The notes: a model not told the origin generated them from the sequence alone. A stretch of 64,000 nt of DNA from Aureimonas sp. ME7 (GCF_903970965.1 NZ_CAJCKW010000009.1:62001-126000); one strand, 5' to 3'; counted from the first letter of the stretch, positions 34,407 through 44,241 are shown. A program made the numbers and translations.

Positions 34407-35234
34407 ATGACCGGAACCGCCGAGACCCTGGAACACGCTTCGGGCGCGCCGAGCTTCCCCATTCCCGCCAACGTCTTCGCCGAAACGGTGACGGAGGTGA
34501 AGCACTACACCGACAGCCTGTTCCGGTTCCGGATGACGCGTCCGGCAAGCTTCCGCTTCCGCACCGGCGAGTTCGCCATGATCGGCCTGCCGAACGCCGA
34601 GAAGCCGGTGTTCCGCGCCTATTCGATCGCCAGCCCCTCCTGGGACGAGGAGCTCGAGTTCTTCTCGATCAAGGTTCCGGACGGCCCGCTGACCGAGCAC
34701 TTGCAGAAGATCCAGCCGGGCGACACGGTCCTCCTGCGCAAGAAGCCGACCGGCACCCTGGTTCTGGACGCGCTCCTGCCCGGCAAGCGCCTCTACCTCT
34801 TCTCCACCGGCACCGGCATCGCGCCCTTCGCCGGCACGATCCGCGACCCGGAAACCTACGAGAAGTTCGATCAGGTCATCCTGACCCACACGACGCGCAC
34901 GCTCGCCGAGCTGCACTACGGCGAGGAACTGGTGGAGGCGCTGAAGACGGACGAGATCCTGTCGGAGATCGCCGCCGGCAAGCTTCTCTATCACGGGTCG
35001 GCCACGCGCGAGGGCGAGCACAAGGGCGAGCGGATCACGACGCTTCTGGGAACCGGCAAGCTGTTCACCGATCTCGACGTGCCGCCGATCGACCCCGCCC
35101 ATGACCGCGCGATGATTTGCGGCTCCATGGCCATGCTCAAGGACACCGCCGAAATGTGCGAGCGCTTCGGGCTCGTGGAGGGCTCCAACGCCAATCCCGG
35201 CACCTATGTCGTGGAGCGCGCCTTCGTCGATTGA
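34407..35234 (+). CDS. fpr: Ferredoxin--NADP(+) reductase
   Basis: A 275-residue FAD flavoprotein moving electrons between NADPH and ferredoxin/flavodoxin. The FAD motif RAYSIASPSW, the pyrophosphate-binding LYLFSTGTGIAPF and the NADP-region ICGSMAML are visible; it ends in YVVERAFVD, the Val-Glu-Arg-Ala-Phe-Val tail typical of the bacterial subclass II (Rhodobacter/Azotobacter-like) enzymes. Its short N-terminal extension is common in Rhizobiales. Often oxidative-stress inducible; I saw no operator. Confidence 0.92.
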   Translation: MTGTAETLEHASGAPSFPIPANVFAETVTEVKHYTDSLFRFRMTRPASFRFRTGEFAMIGLPNAEKPVFRAYSIASPSWDEELEFFSIKVPDGPLTEHLQKIQPGDTVLLRKKPTGTLVLDALLPGKRLYLFSTGTGIAPFAGTIRDPETYEKFDQVILTHTTRTLAELHYGEELVEALKTDEILSEIAAGKLLYHGSATREGEHKGERITTLLGTGKLFTDLDVPPIDPAHDRAMICGSMAMLKDTAEMCERFGLVEGSNANPGTYVVERAFVD

Positions 35235-35300
35235 TGGGGTCTCTTCGGATTGGGAGCGGCGTCCTCTAGATACGGGATGCCCTCTTCTTCGGAGCCGTCG

Positions 35301-36146
35301 ATGACCCGCTGGACCCCCGTCGCCGATTTCGACGCCGCCTACGACAATTCGGCGGCGGTGCCGGGATCGGACGCCTTCCTGCCGCGCTGGAGCGCGGAGG
35401 CTTCGGCCTTTCGTGAGCTCGCCTCGGCGCGCGGACGGGCCGAACTCGACCTTGCCTATGGTTCCGACGAACGACACCGGCTCGACCTGTTCCGGCCGGA
35501 GGCCGAGGGTGCGGCGGGCCTCGTCGTCTTCGTGCATGGCGGATACTGGAAGGCGCTCGACAAGTCCTACTGGTCGCATCTCGCCAAGGGCGCGCTCGCC
35601 AACGGCTTCCATGTCGCCATGCCGAGCTACCGTCTGGCGCCCCAAGTGCGCGTGAGCGACATCGCCGTCGATATCGCGGCGGCGATCGCCTTCGCGGCCG
35701 GGCGGGTGGAGGGGCCGATCCGCCTCGTCGGGCATTCGGCCGGCGGCCATCTCGTCACCCGCATGGTGGCGGGCGATACGCCCCTGGAACCCCGGATTCT
35801 GTCGCGCGTCGACCTCGCCCTGCCGATCAGCGGTCTCTTCGATCTTCGCCCGATCCGCCGCACCAGGATGAACGACGTCCTGAGCATCGACGGGCCGGAG
35901 GCGGCAGCTGAGAGCCCAGCACTTCTGGAGCCGGTCCACGACGTGCGCATCGAAGCGGTGGTGGGCGGGGCGGAGCTTCCCGAGCTTCGCCGCCAGACGC
36001 ATCTCCTCCAGTCGGCCTGGGCCGGGCTCGGCGCCCGGATCGACGCGCACGAGGTGGACGGGGCGCACCATTTCGACGTGATCGCCTCGCTTGGCTCGGG
36101 GGGTGGGCGGCTCGCGCGTCTTTTGACGGCCGGCGCTCCGCTCTGA
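35301..36146 (+). CDS. Alpha/beta hydrolase (kynurenine formamidase-like)
   Basis: A 281-residue esterase-type hydrolase. Oxyanion motif VFVHGGYW, nucleophile elbow VGHSAGGH (Ser147) and a GAHHFDVI catalytic His near the end place it with the HGGYW group that includes arylformamidases. A kynurenine formamidase role is possible but no tryptophan-degradation genes are nearby. Start ATG 35301 follows GGAGCCGTCG. It is followed after 29 bp by the Lrp-domain gene on the same strand. Confidence 0.82.
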   Translation: MTRWTPVADFDAAYDNSAAVPGSDAFLPRWSAEASAFRELASARGRAELDLAYGSDERHRLDLFRPEAEGAAGLVVFVHGGYWKALDKSYWSHLAKGALANGFHVAMPSYRLAPQVRVSDIAVDIAAAIAFAAGRVEGPIRLVGHSAGGHLVTRMVAGDTPLEPRILSRVDLALPISGLFDLRPIRRTRMNDVLSIDGPEAAAESPALLEPVHDVRIEAVVGGAELPELRRQTHLLQSAWAGLGARIDAHEVDGAHHFDVIASLGSGGGRLARLLTAGAPL

Positions 36147-36175
36147 TACGCAACCCCATCGACAGGGGTCCCGCG

Positions 36176-36424
36176 ATGCAAGCCATATTCGTCCAGTTCA
36201 AGTGCCGGCCGGGCCGCGCCTATTCCGTCGCTTCGGCCCTCGTGGAAACGGTCGAGGAAATTTCGGAGGTCTTTTCCACCTCCGGCCAGTACGACCTGAT
36301 CGCCAAGTTCTATCTCGAAGCGGGCCGGGACATCGGCCACTTCGTCACCGAGCGCCTGCAGGTGATCGACGGGGTGGCCGACACGTTCACCACCGTCGCC
36401 TTCAAGGCGTTCGGCCGTGAGTGA
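36176..36424 (+). CDS. Stand-alone Lrp/AsnC ligand-binding (RAM) domain protein
   Basis: An 82-residue protein that consists only of the AsnC/Lrp effector domain: MQAIFVQFKCRPGRAYSVAS, VEEISEVFSTSGQYDLIAKFYL, then a GVADTFTTVAFKAF end. The DNA-binding half is absent, not truncated by a frameshift, since ribosome-binding and start are local. Stand-alone RAM proteins form oligomers that bind amino acids or small effectors. The last codons overlap the mfnB-folB gene by 8 bp, so its expression is coupled to that gene. Confidence 0.85.
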   Translation: MQAIFVQFKCRPGRAYSVASALVETVEEISEVFSTSGQYDLIAKFYLEAGRDIGHFVTERLQVIDGVADTFTTVAFKAFGRE

Positions 36425-37286
36425 GGTGGGCGGGCCGAAAGTGGCGCGCCTTGCGGTTCTCGTGTCCTCGCCCGACGAGGCGCGCCGGGCATTGGAAGCG
36501 GGCGCGGACTACGTGCTGGCGCCGGCCCGGCGCGAGCGTTCGCGCATCGGTGTTCCCGATCGCATCCGGGACGAGGGGGACGACCTTCTGTTCGCGGTCG
36601 GCGCCGACGAATCCCTGCCGGCCGAACCCAAGCGCATCCGACGCGTGCGCGAACTCGGCGACGTGGCGGAGGCGGGCACGAGCTTTGCCGCGCTGCTCCT
36701 CGACCCCGGCCGCCCCCTCCTGCGCGCCTTCTCCCTGGAGGCCCTCTCGCGGCACCTCGACGAATGCCGCGCGGCCGGCATCGAATGCTGGCTCGGCGGA
36801 GCGCTCGAACTTCCCGATGTCCCGCGTCTCGGCGTCCTTTCGCCCGATGCGCTGGTCGTGGAAAACCTGTCGCCGGAGGCCCTGGCTCAAGCGCTCGCGA
36901 TGCTGCGCCGTCCGGAAGAAACGCTCGAGGACGGGCCGATCGACCGGATCAGGGTTACGAACTACGTTCTCCATACCCATATCGGAGCCTACGAGTTCGA
37001 ACGCGAGCGTGCCCAACGCGTCCGGTTCAGCGTCGAGGCCTCGGTTCGCCGGCCGGCGCGCCGAGCGGACACGGTCGGGAATGTTTATTCCTACGACGTG
37101 ATTCTCGATGCCATCCGCCGTTTGTGCGAGCGGGGGCACACCGACCTCGTGGAAACGCTGGCCGACGAACTGGCCGAAGAGCTTCTGCTCGACGCTCGAT
37201 TGAGTGATGTCACCATCCGCGTCGAGAAGCTCGATCTCGGGCCGGAAGCCGTCGGCATCGAGATCCATCGCCGCCGCAAGCCTTGA
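36417..37286 (+). CDS. Fusion of a degenerate MfnB-like domain with dihydroneopterin aldolase (FolB)
   Basis: A 289-residue two-part protein. Residues about 176-288 are a complete dihydroneopterin aldolase: RIRVTNYVLHTHIGAYEFERE, YDVILDAIRRLCE and TIRVEKLDLG with the catalytic-type Lys. Residues about 8-165 resemble MfnB/DUF556, the (5-formylfuran-3-yl)methyl phosphate synthase: LAVLVSSPDEARRALEAGADYVLA at the start (of which LVSSPDEARRALEAGADY is most telling) and ECRAAGIECWLGGALELPDV at the end. The middle is shortened and the lysines that do catalysis in MfnB (V-K-N-P and T-A-I-K-D regions) seem replaced. It starts at GTG 36417, overlapping the RAM gene. The likely role is in H4MPT/methanofuran-type cofactor synthesis, since an MfnE-like kinase follows. 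Confidence 0.75.
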   Translation: MSEVGGPKVARLAVLVSSPDEARRALEAGADYVLAPARRERSRIGVPDRIRDEGDDLLFAVGADESLPAEPKRIRRVRELGDVAEAGTSFAALLLDPGRPLLRAFSLEALSRHLDECRAAGIECWLGGALELPDVPRLGVLSPDALVVENLSPEALAQALAMLRRPEETLEDGPIDRIRVTNYVLHTHIGAYEFERERAQRVRFSVEASVRRPARRADTVGNVYSYDVILDAIRRLCERGHTDLVETLADELAEELLLDARLSDVTIRVEKLDLGPEAVGIEIHRRRKP

Positions 37287-37334
37287 GTTCCGTCGCACCG
37301 CACAGCCTTCTCGCGTGCGGCTGCGAAGGGAACT
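37286..37334 (+). other. Stem-loop between mfnB-folB and mfnE
   Basis: Nested complementary arms: AGTTCC/GGAACT on the outside (37286-37291, 37329-37334) and CGCA-CCGCAC with GTGCGG-C-TGCG inside (37294-37303, 37315-37325). Directly after the mfnB-folB stop. There is no U-run, so it is either a weak terminator or an mRNA-processing/attenuation structure. Confidence 0.4.
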
Positions 37335-37420
37335 TTCCAACTGCGGCAAACTTGTTCAAATTGCGGCGCGGCGGATATGGGATCCCTATCCGTCCGGCGT
37401 AACCGACAGGAGTTCGCGAA

Positions 37421-38062
37421 ATGCATGACGTCTTGATCGTCAAGTTTGGTGGCAGCTCGATCGCCTCGACCGACCTGCGCAAATGGGTCGAAGCGATCGA
37501 GAAGTCCACGCGTCCGCTCGTCGTCGTTCCCGGCGGGGGCCCCTTCGCCAAGCTCGTGCGCCAGTACCAGACTCGGATCGGCTACGACAACGACGCCGCC
37601 CACCGCATGGCGATCCTCGGCATGGAGCAGTTCGGCCACGCGCTCGTGAGCCTGGGCACGCGCCTTCGCCCCGCTGCGACGCTGGATGCGATCGAGGCCG
37701 CCCACGAGGCGGGTGCGATTCCCGTCTGGATGCCGGCGAAGCTCGTCTTGCGCGCCGACGGGATCGAGCGGACCTGGAGCACCACGTCCGACAGCCTTGC
37801 CGCCTGGCTGGCGCGCGGCATCGAGGGTGCCTCGCTCTGCCTCATCAAGCAGATTGACCTGCCGCCGGGCTCGACCATCGAGGCGGTGTCGGCGGCCGGC
37901 GTCGTGGATACCGGTTTCGTCAGCCTTCTGCATCCCGCGACGCGCGTCTATGTCGCCGGTCCCTCCGATCTTCCCGTATCCGGGCGACGCCTCGCCGAAG
38001 GCGGCGTTCCGGGCCGCGAGGTGATCCACGAGAAGCACGGGTTCGTGGAAGCCGCGCAATAG
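37421..38062 (+). CDS. Amino-acid-kinase family protein, MfnE-like
   Basis: A 213-residue kinase of the aspartokinase/uridylate-kinase superfamily. It has LIVKFGGSSIAS, the phosphate loop VVVPGGGPFAKLVR, DNDAAHRMAILGMEQFGHAL and WSTTSDSLAAWLA. The DDAAH-M-I-x-M-Q and TSDSxAAW patterns match MfnE, the [5-(aminomethyl)furan-3-yl]methyl phosphate kinase of methanofuran synthesis, and the related kinase of the tetrahydromethanopterin gene clusters of methylotrophs. A CAGGAG ribosome site precedes the ATG. Neighbours are the MfnB-FolB fusion upstream and ureD 11 bp downstream. Substrate assignment is by family and context. Confidence 0.78.
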   Translation: MHDVLIVKFGGSSIASTDLRKWVEAIEKSTRPLVVVPGGGPFAKLVRQYQTRIGYDNDAAHRMAILGMEQFGHALVSLGTRLRPAATLDAIEAAHEAGAIPVWMPAKLVLRADGIERTWSTTSDSLAAWLARGIEGASLCLIKQIDLPPGSTIEAVSAAGVVDTGFVSLLHPATRVYVAGPSDLPVSGRRLAEGGVPGREVIHEKHGFVEAAQ

Positions 38063-38073
38063 GCCGATCTCGC

Positions 38074-38949
38074 GTGACGGATGGGCTGTCAGCCAACCGG
38101 TCCGGGGGCATCGCCGAACCGGACGCCCGAAGCGTTCATGCGACGTCCTTGCAGCGCGCGCGGGGGCGGGCGAGTGCTCTTGTCGGACCCGTCCGGCGCG
38201 GCGACGCCGAGCCGACCGCCATCCGCCGCCTCCATCAGGCCGGCTGCCTGAAGCTGCGCTTTCCCCGCTTGCCCGGCGGCGCCTGCGAGGCGGTCGTCAT
38301 CAACACGTCCGGTGGCTTGACGGGGGGGGACCATCTCGATCTTGCACTTTGCGTCGAGCCACGCGGTGTCCTGACCGTGACCACGCAGGCCTGCGAGCGC
38401 ATCTATCGCTCGCGCGGCGATGCGGCCGACATGAACGTGTCGCTGGTGGTCGGGCCGGGCGCCACGCTGTCCTATCTCCCGCAGGAAACGATCCTTTTCG
38501 ATGGCGGTCGCCTGTCGCGAAGCCTCGATGTCGAGGCTCGGGCCGACAGTCGCTTCCTCTTGGTGGAAAGCGTCGTCCTCGGCCGGACCGCGATGGGGGA
38601 GACGGTGCGCGAAGGCGAGATCCGCGACCGCTGGCGCGTGCGACGTGACGGCCGGCTCGTGTTCGCCGACCACCTTCGGCTTGCCGGCGCGCTCGGCGAA
38701 CGGATGACTGAGGGGGCGGTTCTCGATGGAGCCGCCAGCTGGTCCACCATCCTGCATCAGGGGCCGGGGGCGGACGAACTCGTGCCTCGACTTCGCGAAA
38801 TTCTGGGAGACCATGGCGGTGCCAGCCTTGTGGATGGGCTGCTCGTCGCCCGACTGGTCGCGGCCGACGGCTACGCCTTGCGCCAAAGGTTGATGCCTGC
38901 GCTCGCCCTACTGGCGCAGGCGCCGCTCCCGCGCGTATGGTCGCTGTGA
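38074..38949 (+). CDS. ureD: Urease accessory protein UreD
   Basis: A 291-residue scaffold protein that, with UreF and UreG, delivers nickel and CO2 to apo-urease. Family landmarks are VVINTSGGLTGGDHL, TQACERIYRS, YLPQETILFDG and a FADHLRL segment. The start is GTG 38074; the first 35 residues are variable. It precedes ureA by 27 bp and follows mfnE by 11 bp on the same strand, so it could be co-transcribed with the cofactor genes. Confidence 0.92.
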   Translation: MTDGLSANRSGGIAEPDARSVHATSLQRARGRASALVGPVRRGDAEPTAIRRLHQAGCLKLRFPRLPGGACEAVVINTSGGLTGGDHLDLALCVEPRGVLTVTTQACERIYRSRGDAADMNVSLVVGPGATLSYLPQETILFDGGRLSRSLDVEARADSRFLLVESVVLGRTAMGETVREGEIRDRWRVRRDGRLVFADHLRLAGALGERMTEGAVLDGAASWSTILHQGPGADELVPRLREILGDHGGASLVDGLLVARLVAADGYALRQRLMPALALLAQAPLPRVWSL

Positions 38950-38976
38950 CCGTATGCTTCGTTCGAAAGGCCCGCG

Positions 38977-39279
38977 ATGAACCTCACCCCTCGTGAAAAG
39001 GACAAGCTCCTCGTCGCCATGGCGGCCCAGGTCGCGCGCCGTCGTCTGGAACGCGGCGTCAAACTCAACCATCCCGAGGCCATCGCCCTGATCACCGATT
39101 TCGTGGTGGAAGGCGCGCGCGATGGACGTTCAGTCGCCGATCTGATGGAAGCGGGTGCCCACGTGGTCGGACGAGATCAGGTCATGGACGGGATCGCCGA
39201 GATGATTCACGACATTCAGGTCGAGGCGACCTTTCCCGACGGCACCAAGCTCGTCACCGTACACGAGCCGATTCGCTGA
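38977..39279 (+). CDS. ureA: Urease subunit gamma
   Basis: A 100-residue structural subunit, starting [17 protein letters not shown] and carrying [13 protein letters not shown] and [17 protein letters not shown], all diagnostic. Full length. The last 26 bp overlap the end of a convergent minus-strand secreted-protein gene, and ureB starts only 471 bp further on, instead of being adjacent as in most operons. Confidence 0.95.
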   Translation: MNLTPREKDKLLVAMAAQVARRRLERGVKLNHPEAIALITDFVVEGARDGRSVADLMEAGAHVVGRDQVMDGIAEMIHDIQVEATFPDGTKLVTVHEPIR

Positions 39280-39496
39280 GGTCGTCGGCATCCAGCGCAG
39301 CCACCGCATCGTCCGGCGCGGGACCGAGGAAACGGTAGGCGCGCGCGGTGTGCGAGTAGTAGGCCGGACCGCTCGTACCCTGCATCGTCACGGTGCGCAC
39401 CGTGAAGGGTTCGGCAACGCCTGCCGGCACGGCCGTGCCGGCGGTGGCCAGAAGCGCGAAAACCAAGGTGACCGCTCCGGTGGGAATCGGTTTCAT
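39254..39496 (-). CDS. Small secreted protein inside the urease cluster
   Basis: An 80-residue protein with signal peptide [20 protein letters not shown] (cleavage near AVPAGVA). The mature part has [19 protein letters not shown], of which [15 protein letters not shown] is the most distinctive stretch, and an acidic DADDLSE end. No cysteines; no family recognised. It is read against ureA and ureB, occupying the gap between them, and overlaps the last 26 bp of ureA. Confidence 0.6.
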   Translation of the reverse strand: MKPIPTGAVTLVFALLATAGTAVPAGVAEPFTVRTVTMQGTSGPAYYSHTARAYRFLGPAPDDAVAALDADDLSESARVR

Positions 39497-39750
39497 CGTC
39501 TTTGTCGTCCCTGCGGTGCCGGTTTTCTTGTGTTCGGTCGGCGCTTGCCCGCCGCCGTGTCCGGCTGTTCTGTTGCTCTCGAAACTAACGGCGTGAGGTT
39601 TCGATCCGGTGTCGAGGACCCGGCTTTTTCGTTTCCCCCTGGTTTCGTCGCGCAGAACGCGGGTCGTCAGGAGCGTCCCTCGGCCTTTGACAGCTCTGGG
39701 CCCGCGCCGCATGATGGCGCGGTGAGGCTTTAAAAGCGAAGGTTGCCCCC

Positions 39751-40062
39751 GTGATTCCAGGCGAGATCATGACTGCGGATGGCGAACTCACCCTCAACGA
39801 AGGGTGCGAAGCGATCAGCCTCCACGTCGCCAACACTGGTGATCGCCCGATCCAGGTCGGCTCGCACTATCACTTCGCCGAAACCAACCCGGCGCTTCGT
39901 TTCGACCGGGATGCCGCGCGCGGCATGCGGCTCGACATCGCGGCGGGCACTGCGGTCCGTTTCGAGCCGGGTCAGGCCCGCGACGTGCGTCTCGTCGCCT
40001 TCCGGGGCGACCGACGCGTCTTCGGCTTTAACGCCCGCATTTCCGGCGCTTTGGACGACTGA
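39751..40062 (+). CDS. ureB: Urease subunit beta
   Basis: A 103-residue structural subunit. It opens [18 protein letters not shown] and contains [14 protein letters not shown] and [12 protein letters not shown], all typical. The start is GTG 39751, since UreB conventionally begins at the M-I-P-G-E-I motif. It is separated from ureA by 471 bp and from ureC by 1.19 kb, both gaps filled by minus-strand genes. Confidence 0.94.
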   Translation: MIPGEIMTADGELTLNEGCEAISLHVANTGDRPIQVGSHYHFAETNPALRFDRDAARGMRLDIAAGTAVRFEPGQARDVRLVAFRGDRRVFGFNARISGALDD

Positions 40063-40074
40063 CAGGCTGGGGGG

Positions 40075-40572
40075 TCAGAACCCGCGGGAATCCGGCGTGG
40101 CGTTCGGGCCCATGCGCAACGCGGCCCGGATGCCGTCGAGATCGACGTTCACGCGCGGGCGTGGAATGTTGTAGAGGCGCGCGGGGCCGGCACCCGCCTG
40201 ACCGTAGGATGCGCCCGTTCCCGACGCTCCGATCGTGCCCGAAACACCGCCGATCGAACTGGCCGAACCGACGTCTCCAGTGCGCGCTGCCGCATCCGCA
40301 TTGACCGGGTTGAGCGTGCCCGACCCTTGCGTCGCGCGCTGCTGGGTCGATGTCGCGCTCGAGCCGACGCCACCCGACGAGCCGACCGAGTTGGACGCGC
40401 CGCCAAGGCTTGGGGTCGAGGATCCGCCGCCGCCCCCGCCGATACCCGAGCCGCCCGAGCCCGACGAACCCACCGAATTGGATGCGCCGCCCAGCGACTG
40501 CGCGCCTGCCGGCAAAGCGGCGACGAGGCCGGACAGCGCGAGGCCGAGGACAAGGGACGTGGCGCGACGCAT
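40075..40572 (-). CDS. Secreted Gly/Ser-rich repeat protein
   Basis: A 165-residue protein with signal peptide MRRATSLVLGLALSGLVAAL (cleavage near PAGA). The mature region is Gly/Ser-rich with a direct repeat SLGGASNSVGSSG (twice, near residues 26-38 and 54-66), a GGGGGGSS run, then a Thr/Ala/Gly region and a distinct C-terminus ARLYNIPRPRVNVDLDGIRA. No cysteine. Not a family I can name; the ordered C-terminal 45 residues may be the functional part. It lies in the ureB-ureC gap against the direction of the urease genes. Confidence 0.7.
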   Translation of the reverse strand: MRRATSLVLGLALSGLVAALPAGAQSLGGASNSVGSSGSGGSGIGGGGGGSSTPSLGGASNSVGSSGGVGSSATSTQQRATQGSGTLNPVNADAAARTGDVGSASSIGGVSGTIGASGTGASYGQAGAGPARLYNIPRPRVNVDLDGIRAALRMGPNATPDSRGF

Positions 40573-40695
40573 GACGGGAAACCTTTCGGTGGAACGGAGC
40601 GCTCCCAAACGGGGCTCGACGTGGATGGCGGGCGAATCGGTCGATTTTCTATAGGGGGAAAAGACTGACGAGACCATTAAGTTGCAAGCCGCGTG

Positions 40696-41124
40696 TCAGC
40701 GCACGATCCGGGCGCGGCGCGGCGGCGCGATAGGGCGTGTCACGCCGCTCCGGTTGATCACCGATCCGTCCGAGCGAGCGAAGTCGCCAGCCGTGTCGGG
40801 CTCGATCGTCGAGCGTCCTTGCGCCGCGCGAAGCCGGGTGGAGGAGCCGTCGACGTCCGGCTTCACCACGCGGGGGCGACGGTAGGAATCGTCGTAGTCC
40901 CGTCCGTATCGCCGCTCCTCCACCGTGTCTCCGAAGACGGGCGCGTTGGGGATCGCGAGGGGAGCCGCAGGGCGTCGATACCCGCCGATCGGAGCGATCG
41001 CGATCGACCCCCCGGGAACGGCGGCGCGCGGCCCGGGATCGAAGGCCTGCGCCCCGGCTGTCTGCGTGCCGAGGCACGGCGCGATGACGATGGCGGTGAG
41101 GAGGAGTGCGTTGCGCGGGGACAT
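40696..41124 (-). CDS. Secreted protein of unknown function, Arg/Pro-rich
   Basis: A 142-residue protein with signal peptide [20 protein letters not shown] (cleavage near TAGAQA). The mature protein is Arg/Pro/Gly-rich ([35 protein letters not shown]) and ends in [13 protein letters not shown]. Likely disordered. The ATG at 41122-41124 is used; an in-frame ATG 54 bp upstream (MSDFFAR) would spoil the signal peptide. Together with the Gly/Ser-rich gene it fills the gap between ureB and ureC on the opposite strand. Confidence 0.65.
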   Translation of the reverse strand: MSPRNALLLTAIVIAPCLGTQTAGAQAFDPGPRAAVPGGSIAIAPIGGYRRPAAPLAIPNAPVFGDTVEERRYGRDYDDSYRRPRVVKPDVDGSSTRLRAAQGRSTIEPDTAGDFARSDGSVINRSGVTRPIAPPRRARIVR

Positions 41125-41253
41125 CGAATGCTTCCTGATGATGGAAATCAACGCGGTTCTTGCGAAAAAGTCGCTCATGCCCGTTTGAAAGGCAGACAAG
41201 CTTTTGCGAGCGTCCTAATCTCCCGCAGTGCAAACGCCCATTCCGGAGACGAC

Positions 41254-42966
<1,713 letters not shown>

Positions 42967-42978
42967 TCTCTGCTCGAC

Positions 42979-43431
42979 ATGACCAAGGCTCTCGCTTCCG
43001 ACCTCTACGACAGCGACTTCTACGCCTGGACGCAGGAACAGGCGGCGCATCTCCGCGCCCGGGCGCACAACTCGATCGACTGGGACAACGCCGCCGAGGA
43101 ACTGGAAAGCTTGGGAGATTCTCAACGAAGCGAGATCGAAAGCCGCCTGGGCGTCTTGTTGATGCATCTCCTGAAATGGAGGTACCAGCCGGATCAGCGT
43201 TGCGGCAGTTGGAAGGGCACGATCGTCGAGCAGCGCAATCGAATCCGAAGGCGCATCATCAAGAGCCCGAGCCTTAAGCATTACCCAGCCGAGATGCTGG
43301 GGGAGGAATACGAGTTGGCACGGGTCCAGGCGGCCGCCGAAACCGGCTTCTCGGAAAGCGCCTTCCCCATTTCCTGCCCATTTCGGATCGAAGATGTGCT
43401 GGACCCCGACTTCTATCCGGATAGCGAATGA
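42979..43431 (+). CDS. DUF29 family protein
   Basis: A 150-residue protein with the DUF29 pattern: LYDSDFYAWTQEQAAHLRAR, IDWDNAAEELESLGDSQRSE, LLMHLLKWRYQPDQR and the end EDVLDPDFYPDSE. DUF29 proteins are frequent in cyanobacteria and alphaproteobacteria, without known function. Starts 12 bp after ureC and overlaps the MliC gene by 4 bp (ATGA), so it is embedded in the urease operon. Confidence 0.87.
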   Translation: MTKALASDLYDSDFYAWTQEQAAHLRARAHNSIDWDNAAEELESLGDSQRSEIESRLGVLLMHLLKWRYQPDQRCGSWKGTIVEQRNRIRRRIIKSPSLKHYPAEMLGEEYELARVQAAAETGFSESAFPISCPFRIEDVLDPDFYPDSE

Positions 43432-43775
43432 AGACATGCCTCGTTCTCGCGGCGGCGACCCTGGCCTCCGTGGCCGGCGCCAAAGCCGACCCGCTGACGC
43501 TCGACCTGCCGGGAGCGGCCGAACGGCGCTCCTTCGCCTATCAGTGCTCCGACGACGTCCGCCGAGTGGTGGAATACGTGAACCTGCCCGACAACGATCT
43601 GGCGATCGTGGAGGCGGGCAACAGCCGCCGCCTCTTCGTCGGCGTGATCTCGGCGTCGGGCGCCAAATATGCCGCCGGCTCCTCGGTCTGGTGGTCGAAA
43701 GGGGGCGAAGCCAGCCTTCTCGACGTCACCAAGGGCGATGCGCCGGTGGTGGAATGCCAACAGGTCAGGAAATAG
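43428..43775 (+). CDS. MliC-type lysozyme inhibitor
   Basis: A 115-residue periplasmic protein with signal peptide MKTCLVLAAATLASVAGAKA. The C-terminal domain has FAYQCSDD and the MliC/PliC signature KYAAGSSVWWSKGGEASL; two cysteines (in YQCSDD and VVECQQ) could form the fold's disulfide. Family members inhibit host C-type lysozyme. It is embedded between ureC and ureE, with an ATGA overlap to DUF29. The signal is Sec-type rather than lipoprotein, so the protein should be soluble. Confidence 0.8.
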   Translation: MKTCLVLAAATLASVAGAKADPLTLDLPGAAERRSFAYQCSDDVRRVVEYVNLPDNDLAIVEAGNSRRLFVGVISASGAKYAAGSSVWWSKGGEASLLDVTKGDAPVVECQQVRK

Positions 43776-43785
43776 GGGCCGGCGC

Positions 43786-44241
43786 TTGATCGAAGCGGGG
43801 GACATCCGGGAACGCGAGACGTGGCAGCGCCCTGCCGCGGACACGATCACGCTGGACGAGGCGCAGCGCCATCGCCGGCGCATGGCGATGGTGTCGGACG
43901 GCGGCATCGCCTTTCTGCTCGACCTCACGGAGGCGCGCCTCCTGAGGGAGGGGGATGCGATCGTCCTCTCCGACGGGCGCCTTGTCGAGGTCCGGGCGAA
44001 GCCCGAGCCGCTCGTGGCGGTGGAAGCACGCGACGCCGGTCATCTTCTCGAACTCGCCTGGCAGATCGGCAATCGCCATCTGCCGTGCCAGATCCGCGAT
44101 GGCCGGCTTCTCCTGCGCCGCGACCATGTGATCGAGGCGATGCTGAAAGGGCTCGGGGCGCATCTCAGCGAAGTCGAGGCTCCGTTCGACCCGATCGGGG
44201 GCGCTTATGCCGGCGGCCATGGACATGCGCACCACGCTTGA
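43786..44241 (+). CDS. ureE: Urease accessory protein UreE (nickel chaperone)
   Basis: A 151-residue nickel-binding metallochaperone. Peptide-binding domain: ITLDEAQRHRRRMAMVSDGG and LREGDAIVLSDGRLVEV; metal-binding domain: AWQIGNRHLPCQI and RDHVIEAMLKGLGA; His-rich tail GGHGHAHHA. The only fitting start is TTG 43786, since in-frame ATGs lie inside mliC or far downstream. It overlaps ureF by up to 35 bp. Confidence 0.9.
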   Translation: MIEAGDIRERETWQRPAADTITLDEAQRHRRRMAMVSDGGIAFLLDLTEARLLREGDAIVLSDGRLVEVRAKPEPLVAVEARDAGHLLELAWQIGNRHLPCQIRDGRLLLRRDHVIEAMLKGLGAHLSEVEAPFDPIGGAYAGGHGHAHHA

